A program made the translations under genes and the position numbers. A DNA stretch of 38,568 bases. Origin: Xanthobacteraceae bacterium. GTDB lineage: Bacteria > Pseudomonadota > Alphaproteobacteria > Rhizobiales > Xanthobacteraceae. Shown here piece after piece: positions 1 through 6,852 of this stretch (the first letter of the stretch is position 1; the number at the start of each line of letters is the position of its first letter). The stretch lies in the NCBI GenBank assembly GCA_019745775.1, contig JAIESR010000038.1, forward strand, positions 1 through 38,568. The letters are read 5' to 3'. A model generated the notes under the pieces. That model saw only the letters and a program-made list of their open reading frames with translations. It ran no database searches and was not told where the DNA came from.

Positions 1-2100
1 TAGATGCCGGTGGTCGAGCCAGCCGCGGCATTGGCGCCGATATTGTTGATCGTGAAGCTGACGCTTGTCCCGTTCAGGACAAGACTGCCCGCGGTCAGAT
101 CGGTCGTCGACGGTGGAGCGGAGAACAGGAAATCGCCGCTGACCAGGTTGTTCTTGTCGATATTCTCCAGTGCCAGCGTGTTGCCGCTGCCAAAGTCGAT
201 CACCGTGTTCGCGCCAACCTGCGTCGCCCGCGAGAGCACATCGGCCAGGCTATAGACCCCCGACACATTCCGCAGGTCGATCTCGTCGACGCCACCCGCC
301 CCGGCCGTGAAGTCCTTGATCGCGTCAGCGCCGGTCGAATAGACGAACGTATCGTCGTCAGTTCCGCCCCACATCGTGTCGTTGCCGGCGCCGCCATTTA
401 TGGTGTCGTCCCCGGCTTGGCCAAAGACGATATCCGCCCCGGACGTGCCGGTGAGCGTGTTGGCGCTGTCGTTGCCGAGGATGATCGGTACCGTATTCGA
501 CGCGTTGTTACTCTCGCTGCCCTCGGCGATCTGGCCGTTGTAGTCCGCCAGTACGCCGAGGTAATAGGTACCCGGTGCCAGGTTGCCCGGGAAGGTCAGT
601 GGCGTCCCCAGGTTCGCAGACCCGCCGGCGCTCAGCCCCGATGTGGCAATCGACGTTACCAACGTATCGGCACCCGTGATCGTGCTATCGGTCGACAGAT
701 AGATGCCGGCAGTCGAAGCCGACGCAGCCGCTGTCCCGATATTGTTGATCGTGAAGCTGATGCTGGCTCCATTCAGAGCAACGCCGCTTGCAGTCAAGTC
801 TGCCTGTGGCGGTGCTGGCGAGAACAGGAAGTCGCCGCTGACCAGGCTGTTTTTGTTGATATTGTCCAGCGTCAGCGTATTGCCGCCGCCAAAGTCGATG
901 ACCGTGTTCGCGCCAACCTGCACCGCGCGCGCCAGCACGTCGGCGAGGCTATAGACCCCCGACACCGAACGCAGGTCGATCTCGTCAACCCCGCCCGCCC
1001 CTGCGACAAAATCCCTGATTGCGTCAGCACCACTCGAATAGACGAACGTGTCGTCGCCTGCCCCGCCCCAAATCGCGTCGTTGCCGGCGCCGCCGTCGAA
1101 GGTGTCGTTGCCGTCGATGCCCCACAATTGATTGTCGGCACCGTCCCCGGTCAGCGTGTCGTTGAAGTTAGAACCGACCAGCCCCTCGATCGCGAGATAA
1201 GTGTCACCCGCGGCATCGCCGGTATTGCTCCCCGAGGTGGCCAGGCTTGCCGTGACCCCCATCGACGCGAACATGTAGCGAGCATAGTCGTACCCCGCGC
1301 CGCCGTCGTAAACGTCCGCGCCGGCACCGCCGTCCATCCGGTCGGTACCATCGCCACCCCGGATCAAGTCGTTACCGGCGCCACCATCAATCATGTCGTC
1401 GCCCGCCAACCCAAACAAGGTGTCCGCGGCAGAAGTCCCGGCGAGCGTGTTGGCGCTGTCGTTGCCGAGGATGAGCGCCGCTGTATTCGAGGCGTTATTA
1501 CTGTCACTGCTTTCGGCGACTTGGTTGTTATAGTCAGCCAGCACGCCGAGATAGTAGGTGCCCGGCGTCAGGTTGCCCGGGAACGTCAGCGTGGTTCCCT
1601 GCGCCACCGACGCGCCGGCCGCCAACCCCGATGTGGCCATCGTCGTCACCAGCGTGTCCGCACTGGTGATCGTGCCGTCGGTCGACAAATAGATACCGGT
1701 CGTCGAGGTCGCTGCGGCCTCGACACCCACGTTGTTGATCGTGAAGTCGATGCTGGTTCCGTTCAGGACAAGACCACTTGCGGTCAAGTCAGTGCCCGAA
1801 GGCGGCGCCGAGAACAGAAAGTCGCCGCTGACCAGGTTGTTCCGGTTGACGTTCTCCAGCGTCAGCGTGTTGCCGCTGCCGAAGTTGATCACCGTGTTCG
1901 CGCCAACCTGGGTCGCGCGCGCGAGCACGTCGGCGAGGTTGTAGACGCCCGACACACCCCGCAGGTCGATCTCGTCGACGCCACCTGCGCCGGCCGTGAA
2001 ATCCTTGATCGTGTCGGCGCCGGTCGAATACACGAACGTGTCGTCGGCGGCACCGCCCCACATCGTGTCGTTGCCGGCGTTGCCGTTGATCGTGTCATTG
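1..2100 (-). repeat. Long direct repeats encoding the RTX-linker/CARDB modules
   Basis: Three near-copies of a block encoding 'DDTFVYSTGAD.IKDF.AGAGGVDEIDLR.VSGVY' followed by 'TQVGANTVI.FG.GNTL' are centred near 181-380, 881-1080 and 1871-2070. The shared stretch beginning ttgccg at 181, 881 and 1871 puts the copies 700 and 990 nt apart. The longer spacing contains an extra RTX/linker segment of about 290 nt (roughly 1090-1430). CARDB-coding blocks lie between the copies (about 440-700 and 1440-1790), and a third begins at the window edge. The DNA similarity is high enough to allow recombination between units. Confidence 0.85.
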
Positions 2101-3242
2101 CCGTCGGCGCCGTCGATCGTGTCGGCGCCGTTGCCGCCCGACAGCACGTTGTTCGCGCTGTTGCCGTTGATCGTATCCGCGCCCGTGCCGCCGGTCGCGT
2201 TTTCGATCGTGCAGTTGAAGGCGATCGCGACGTTGTAGGTGAGATAGCCGATGTTGGAATACGATCCCGCGGTCAGGTTGATCAGCTGGTTGGTCGAATA
2301 GCCGGAGCAGTCGAGGGTGTCGGTGCCGCCGGAATCCCAGATCACCAGGATCGGGTCGGGGTTCTGCGCGAAATTGTACACGACCCGGTCGGCCGTCGCA
2401 TTGAAGCCGTAGACGGTGTCGCCGGTGCGCGTGGTCGTGTCGGCGCCATAGGCCGCCTGGATCGCCGCGATGTCGTGGAGCAGCGGGGTCTGTGCATATC
2501 TCCAGGCGCCGGTCGAGCCATAGTGATCGACGAACGATTCGGCCTCATTGGCATCGAAGTAGGACATCACCGTGTAGCGATGGCTGTCCTGCGCGTACTC
2601 GGCATTGTTGGCGTACGTGATGCTGCCGCCGTTGCCGGCGTCGTAGGTCCCGGGATGCGACAGGCCGAGCGTATGACCGATCTCATGCAGATAGGTCATG
2701 AAGCCGTAGCGGCCGAACGCCATGGAGGCGTCGGTGTTGTGCGAGTTCCAGCCGTTGTTCAGCCAGATGTAGGCGCGGGAGAACCCGAAATTGCCGCCGG
2801 ACGAGTAGCCGCTCCACTCGGCGTAGGTGCCGCCGCCCGAGGTGTTCGACGAATAATTGAAGGTGATGTTGGCGTTGGTGTTGCCGGGCGACTCGTTGAG
2901 GGTCAGGGCGATCAGGTCGTCCCACAGCTCGAATGCGAGCCGCGCCCGGTCCTCCATCAGCGGCGTCATGTTGACCAGGCCGGAGGCTTCCGACTGGCCG
3001 GTGACGGCGGTGTCGATGGAATAGCTGACGGTCGTCGTGTTGAGCCACGTCCAGGTCTTGCCTTCCTGGGTGCCGCCCCATTGCGTGCGCAGCTGCGTCT
3101 GGATCTGCGACAGCGTGAATACCGGAGGCGCGCTCGCGCCGCCGGTCACGGTGCCGTCATCGGCCGAGAAGCCGCCGCCGCTGCCCGCGCAGACCGGACA
3201 GGCGCATGTGAAGAAGTGCGTCTCGGAAGCGTCAGAGCTCAT
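1..3242 (-). CDS. Serralysin-like M10 zinc metalloprotease with RTX and CARDB repeats (C-terminus beyond window)
   Basis: Open frame from ATG 3242 to the window edge (about 1080 codons, no stop), so the C-terminal secretion signal is not visible. Residues 186-196 read HEIGHTLGLSH, the metzincin zinc motif HExxHxxGxxH, and the Met-turn VMSYFD has its Met at 226, so the catalytic centre is complete. After about residue 330 come calcium-binding RTX nonapeptides (GGxGxDxxx, for example GGAGNDTMWGG) alternating with CARDB-type beta domains ('FPGNL.PGTYYLGVLADYN'). There is no Sec signal peptide. Known family members leave the cell by type I secretion, and a PrtD/HlyD pair lies at 26015-29103. The N-terminus carries an unusual C13-x-C15-xx-C18 cluster. 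The start is set by the ATG that overlaps the TGA of a short upstream frame. The role as a secreted, calcium-dependent protease is inferred from the family; the substrate is unknown. Confidence 0.9.
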   Translation of the reverse strand, partial: MSSDASETHFFTCACPVCAGSGGGFSADDGTVTGGASAPPVFTLSQIQTQLRTQWGGTQEGKTWTWLNTTTVSYSIDTAVTGQSEASGLVNMTPLMEDRARLAFELWDDLIALTLNESPGNTNANITFNYSSNTSGGGTYAEWSGYSSGGNFGFSRAYIWLNNGWNSHNTDASMAFGRYGFMTYLHEIGHTLGLSHPGTYDAGNGGSITYANNAEYAQDSHRYTVMSYFDANEAESFVDHYGSTGAWRYAQTPLLHDIAAIQAAYGADTTTRTGDTVYGFNATADRVVYNFAQNPDPILVIWDSGGTDTLDCSGYSTNQLINLTAGSYSNIGYLTYNVAIAFNCTIENATGGTGADTINGNSANNVLSGGNGADTIDGADGNDTINGNAGNDTMWGGAADDTFVYSTGADTIKDFTAGAGGVDEIDLRGVSGVYNLADVLARATQVGANTVINFGSGNTLTLENVNRNNLVSGDFLFSAPPSGTDLTASGLVLNGTSIDFTINNVGVEAAATSTTGIYLSTDGTITSADTLVTTMATSGLAAGASVAQGTTLTFPGNLTPGTYYLGVLADYNNQVAESSDSNNASNTAALILGNDSANTLAGTSAADTLFGLAGDDMIDGGAGNDLIRGGDGTDRMDGGAGADVYDGGAGYDYARYMFASMGVTASLATSGSNTGDAAGDTYLAIEGLVGSNFNDTLTGDGADNQLWGIDGNDTFDGGAGNDAIWGGAGDDTFVYSSGADAIRDFVAGAGGVDEIDLRSVSGVYSLADVLARAVQVGANTVIDFGGGNTLTLDNINKNSLVSGDFLFSPAPPQADLTASGVALNGASISFTINNIGTAAASASTAGIYLSTDSTITGADTLVTSIATSGLSAGGSANLGTPLTFPGNLAPGTYYLGVLADYNGQIAEGSESNNASNTVPIILGNDSANTLTGTSGADIVFGQAGDDTINGGAGNDTMWGGTDDDTFVYSTGADAIKDFTAGAGGVDEIDLRNVSGVYSLADVLSRATQVGANTVIDFGSGNTLALENIDKNNLVSGDFLFSAPPSTTDLTAGSLVLNGTSVSFTINNIGANAAAGSTTGI

Positions 3243-3442
3243 TTATTTGACCTGGCTGCATCATGCGGACCAACGACCGCGCTCGCGAAGCCCCTCGAGG
3301 TCTCGACGATCATGGATTCGGAATGTACGCGATACGCAGACGCCCGGCGGCGCAAGCAAACGCCGCCACAGTTGCCGGCCCCGGCCAGAAGGCCGTTGAT
3401 GTCCTGATTGCCGCTAGTCCCGACAGAGCCAACGCCTGGCAT
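3239..3442 (-). other. Short frame overlapping the protease start (possible leader or fossil fragment)
   Basis: A 67-codon frame opens with ATG at 3442. Its TGA (3241-3239) overlaps the ATG of the metalloprotease gene in an ATGA arrangement typical of translational coupling. Near its start it reads GNQDINGLLAG, which resembles the segment at the start of serralysin catalytic domains ('GN..IDGLLSG'). The rest (Arg- and Ser-rich) resembles nothing I know. It may be a leader peptide, the remnant of a second protease N-terminus, or chance. No independent evidence of expression is visible. Confidence 0.25.
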
Positions 3443-3553
3443 CGATGTTCCCTAGACCGAGCCTCGAAGCACCAACGCGCAAGCACTGTGATAAGCTAGG
3501 AGACCGCAAATCTGTCTAAAACTTGTCACTCAAAAAGATATTAATAACTTCCG
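3243..3553. other. Intergenic stretch upstream of the metalloprotease
   Basis: These 311 nt separate the protease start from the end of the methyltransferase gene, both on the minus strand. The part at about 3500-3560 is AT-rich and probably holds the protease promoter, but no convincing -35/-10 pair was found. No U-tracted hairpin follows the methyltransferase gene. Apart from the short frame at 3239-3442 nothing here looks coding. Confidence 0.4.
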
Positions 3554-4372
3554 CTAAATTTTTGCAGAACCGCTGATTTTTTCAGGGTCTACCCCGCCGG
3601 GCTGCGGCGCCGGAACCTCGGCCGCCGGCAACCGGCCCCCCTGACAAGGCGCGGCTTTTTCCACGACAAGCCGCATGCGGAAGGCCGCGAGCCGCCCGAT
3701 GCCGGGTTCGACGAGCCGCTCGATCCGCAACAGCGTTGAGCAAAGCCGGACCGGCAGCAGGCTCCACGGCTTGAACCCTCCGCTCATCGGATAGCTTGCA
3801 AGCGAGAACCAGTCCGCGCCGCGAATCCTCAGCGCCGGAAACCGCGCGTGGAATCGTTCGCGATCGCGGGTCGCAATCAACGTCGGGATGGCCTGATTGG
3901 AATCATATGGATCGCGTTTGGGATCGGGCACGCCGCTGGCCAGCGGATCGGCGGATGTCACCACCGGCTCATGGTGCAGGAGCCGATAGAACAGCGTGCT
4001 GCCCCACGTGATCGCCGGCTCGACCATCACCACCCGACCGCCGGGCCGCAGGACACGCTCCGCCTCCCGAAAGAAATTGATGGGAAACTCGATATGATGC
4101 AGCACATCGACCATCACGATGTTGCCGACGGCGCCGTCCGCGAACGGAAGCTGCTGCGCGTCGGCGACACAATCGAGCCAGGGCCCAAGTTGGATGTCGG
4201 TGGAAACGACATTGTCGAGCCGCTGCTTGAGATTGCCGATCCCGCCGCCGAGTTCGACGGTCAGGCCCGGAACACACGCGGCCGCAATGCGCCGATAGAA
4301 ATCGTCATAGATCAGCCGGAGTACCGGCTTCTGGTTCCACACATCGAGATAGTCGCGCAGCGCGTCCGACAT
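3554..4372 (-). CDS. Class I SAM-dependent methyltransferase
   Basis: 272 residues. The start is the ATG at 4372, which shares one base with the stop of the upstream MT-GT2 gene (TGATG), so translation is probably coupled; the longer frame reaching upstream would overlap that gene entirely. Motif I is VELGGGIGNL at 39-48, followed by 'VSTDIQLGPW', a motif-IV-like 'IVMVDVLHHIEFP' and 'AERVLRPGGRVVMVEP', all standard for Methyltransf_11-type enzymes. 'LHHIEF' and 'FFREAERVLRPGGR' are typical of methyltransferases in polysaccharide loci. The acceptor is not predictable; a sugar or lipid-linked intermediate is likely from the context. It is the last gene of the minus-strand run 10183-3554. Confidence 0.85.
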   Translation of the reverse strand: MSDALRDYLDVWNQKPVLRLIYDDFYRRIAAACVPGLTVELGGGIGNLKQRLDNVVSTDIQLGPWLDCVADAQQLPFADGAVGNIVMVDVLHHIEFPINFFREAERVLRPGGRVVMVEPAITWGSTLFYRLLHHEPVVTSADPLASGVPDPKRDPYDSNQAIPTLIATRDRERFHARFPALRIRGADWFSLASYPMSGGFKPWSLLPVRLCSTLLRIERLVEPGIGRLAAFRMRLVVEKAAPCQGGRLPAAEVPAPQPGGVDPEKISGSAKI

Positions 4373-5832
4373 CACAGCGCCTTGATGCGCAAGAACGCAA
4401 ACAGCACCATCCGCAGCAGCAGGAACCCGTGCCGGAAGCGCGCGATCTGCGTTTCGCCATAGGTCCGGCTGGCGTAGCGGATCGGAACATCGACGATCTT
4501 CAATCCGAGCTTCGAGGCCCCGAACAGCAGATCGAAATCGCCGAACGGGTCGAAATCGCCGAAATACGCTCGGCCGCGCTTGAGGCGCCGGTAGTCGGCG
4601 CGGCGGATCGTCTTTGTTCCGCACAGCGTGTCGGTGATGCGCTGCGACAACAGCCAGGTGAAGGCAAACGAGAAGAACTTGTTGGCGACGAGATTGAGAA
4701 AACGCATGGCCTCGTCCTCCATCGGATAGACGAGCCGCGTTCCATTGACGAACTCGCCTTTGCCGGAGCGCATCGCGTCCCAGAACTTGGGAAGCTGCTC
4801 GGGCGGCATCGTGAGGTCCGCGTCGAGGATCATCAGCACGTCGCCGCGCGCGATTTCGAAGGCGGCGAACACGGCATCGGCCTTGCCCTTGCCCGGCTGC
4901 CGCAGCGCCTTGATGTCGAATTGCGGATAGGCGGCGACGACGCGCTGGATTTCGTCCCAGGTGCCGTCCTGCGAATGCCCTTCGACAAAGATGATCTCGA
5001 GCTCGGACGTGAAACGCGGCAAGCGCCGCACCGCGGCTTCGATATTGCCGCGCTCATTGCGCGCCGGGATCACAACCGTCGCCGACTTGATGTTGTCGTC
5101 GGTGCGGCGCAACGAACGGCACACCGTGTAGTGGCGCAGGCACAGGCTTCGAATGCCGGGCCACGGCGCGATGAATCGATTGATCAGCCGGCCGAGGCCG
5201 AGCAGTCTCGCCGGCGACAGCAGGCGCTTTTCAGCCTTTACCGGCTCGAAGTCGGCAAGCGCGACCAGCGCGCGGACGTCGTCGGGCGACAGGACATTCT
5301 GGGCCGGTTGCGGCATGCGCAGGTGCAAGGCTTCCGCGGCTTTCAAGGCCGGATGCCAAAGATGGGAAAAATAGGCGACGACGAGCCTGGTTTCGCGCGT
5401 GCACAGTCCATGCAGGCTGGCAAACAGGCCCTGGCAGTCGTCGACGAAGCCGATCGTGTCCGCGATCAGGATGACGTCGAACGGCCCGGGCAAGGCAGCG
5501 ATGAATTCGGCATCTTCGACATCGCCGGTCATAAACGTCAGATCGGGATGATTCGCCCGCGCTTGCGCAATCATGCCATCGCTGAAATCGACACCCACAC
5601 CGAACGAAGGCTTGAGCGCCGCCAGCAGATGTCCGGTGCCGCACCCCAGCTCGAGGATGCGCAGTCCTTCCGGAATCAGAAATCGCAGATAACGCAGGTC
5701 TTCGTGATGAAAGAAGCCGGACCGCCTGAGCCATTTTTCACGGTCGGCCGCGTTCGCGTCGCTCAGCGAACGAATGGCGGCCTTGCGCGTCGACATCGAT
5801 TTTGCGGAACCGCTCGGCGCGTCGGAGCACAC
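4372..5832 (-). CDS. Fusion of a SAM methyltransferase and a family 2 glycosyltransferase
   Basis: 486 residues from GTG 5832; an ATG at 5796 would give 474 residues and is a reasonable alternative. Residues 55-205 form a Methyltransf_11-type domain (ILELGCGTGHLL at 59-70, 'GVDFSDGMIAQAR', 'TGDVEDAEF'). From 251 a GT2 domain begins with ATVVIPARNERGNIEAA, followed by 'QPGKGKADAVFAAFE' and the metal-binding DADL (337-340). Further on, 'DTLCGTK' and 'FGDFDLLFGA' are GT2/Dpm1-like features. A C-terminal hydrophobic helix ('LLLRMVLFAFL') may anchor it at the membrane. It probably glycosylates a polyprenyl phosphate and also methylates a related intermediate. It starts 1 nt after the flippase-like gene if the GTG is used and overlaps the next gene by one base, so it belongs to the same operon. 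Confidence 0.85.
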   Translation of the reverse strand: MCSDAPSGSAKSMSTRKAAIRSLSDANAADREKWLRRSGFFHHEDLRYLRFLIPEGLRILELGCGTGHLLAALKPSFGVGVDFSDGMIAQARANHPDLTFMTGDVEDAEFIAALPGPFDVILIADTIGFVDDCQGLFASLHGLCTRETRLVVAYFSHLWHPALKAAEALHLRMPQPAQNVLSPDDVRALVALADFEPVKAEKRLLSPARLLGLGRLINRFIAPWPGIRSLCLRHYTVCRSLRRTDDNIKSATVVIPARNERGNIEAAVRRLPRFTSELEIIFVEGHSQDGTWDEIQRVVAAYPQFDIKALRQPGKGKADAVFAAFEIARGDVLMILDADLTMPPEQLPKFWDAMRSGKGEFVNGTRLVYPMEDEAMRFLNLVANKFFSFAFTWLLSQRITDTLCGTKTIRRADYRRLKRGRAYFGDFDPFGDFDLLFGASKLGLKIVDVPIRYASRTYGETQIARFRHGFLLLRMVLFAFLRIKAL

Positions 5833-5833
5833 G

Positions 5834-6811
5834 TCATATCTCTTTGGCGGCGGCGCGTTGACCGGGCGAATACAGGGTCCAGATCATGGCGCCCGGAAGG
5901 GAGCCCGCGATCAGGACTAGTCCGAACGTCACCGAAAGGGACAATGCCGCCTCCGGCGAAACGCCGTGCGCGCCGAGCAAGGTCACCACGGCGGCCTCGC
6001 GCAGCCCCCAGCCGCCGATGGAGATCGGAAGCAACGCAATCCCCAGCATCAGCACGAACAGGACGGCCGCGTCCAGGACCGGCAGGACAATACCCACCGA
6101 CCGGCCGACGCACCAGATGCAGAGAATCGTGATCGTATGGATCGCGAAGGCCAGCGCGACGATCCAAAACCCCGACCGCGACCTGACAAGCACGGCGTGG
6201 CAAGCCGACGCGACGGTGCCGGCCCAACGCGTGTAGCGCGAGCGCGCGAGCACCGGGGCGATCCATGGCACCACGGCAAGGCCGAGGACGACGCCGAGCG
6301 AGATCAATCCGAAAACCGCAACGATCGCGCTCCGGTATCCCTCCATCGCTATCAGCGCCGACGGCATCAGCAAGATGAAGAAGCCATAGGCGAACAACGC
6401 TGCGACGCCGACGCCGCGATCGATCAGGATACTGATCAGCCCGACCCGCCAATCAGGTCCCGTCCGGTGCAGCAACCAGACCCGCATGGCGTCACCGGCA
6501 CCATAGGGCAGAACCTGGCCGGCAAAAGCCCCGATCCAGGTGATCGCAACGGCGTCCAGCAACGAGACCCGGTGAACCGGCAGCGCCCCGAGAATCGTGG
6601 CCCATCGCAGCCCGATCAGCGGGACTTGCAGCATCGCTCCCAGCACCGCGAGTGCGATCCACGCGACGTTTATCGTCGGAAGCGTTTTTGCGAAGACGGC
6701 AAAGTCGACCTGACGCGCCACATACCAGAAGCACACGACCGTCACGCCGAGCTTCAGAACAACGACGGCGATCTTGCCGACACTCGCCCTTGGACGGGAC
6801 ATCGCTTCCAT
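5834..6811 (-). CDS. YbhN/LPG-synthase transmembrane-region family protein (flippase-like)
   Basis: About 325 residues from ATG 6811 (a second ATG lies at 6802). The frame stays open upstream, but that extension would run through the stop of the preceding gene at 6853 and is not hydrophobic. It has about eight hydrophobic helices and the family features 'GLRWATILGALP', 'WIGAFAGQVLPYGAGDAMRVWLL', 'ILIDRGVG' and 'LPISIGGWGLREAA'. The last resembles the 'P.SiGG.GvrE' motif of the lysylphosphatidylglycerol synthase transmembrane family (PF03706). Members are multi-pass inner-membrane proteins, and some (AglD/YbhN-like) occur beside Dpm1-type GT2 enzymes in lipid-linked sugar pathways. Its place between a GT2 fusion and a large multi-pass protein fits flipping of a lipid-linked sugar; that role is inferred. 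Confidence 0.8.
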   Translation of the reverse strand: MEAMSRPRASVGKIAVVVLKLGVTVVCFWYVARQVDFAVFAKTLPTINVAWIALAVLGAMLQVPLIGLRWATILGALPVHRVSLLDAVAITWIGAFAGQVLPYGAGDAMRVWLLHRTGPDWRVGLISILIDRGVGVAALFAYGFFILLMPSALIAMEGYRSAIVAVFGLISLGVVLGLAVVPWIAPVLARSRYTRWAGTVASACHAVLVRSRSGFWIVALAFAIHTITILCIWCVGRSVGIVLPVLDAAVLFVLMLGIALLPISIGGWGLREAAVVTLLGAHGVSPEAALSLSVTFGLVLIAGSLPGAMIWTLYSPGQRAAAKEI

Positions 6812-6852
6812 GGCTGACGGCCTCACAAGGGGGCGAGTTCGGTTGAAGTCGG

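Noticed and set aside
417-3407. 996-codon plus-strand frame
   Set aside because: It lies opposite the RTX metalloprotease, whose frame has catalytic motifs and RTX/CARDB repeats. The plus frame is Arg/Val/Gly-rich with no recognisable domain, an artefact of GC-rich codon use.
4429-6132. 567-codon plus-strand frame
   Set aside because: It is antisense to the MT-GT2 fusion and the flippase-like gene, both with clear family motifs. The plus frame shows only GC-driven Arg/Ala composition.
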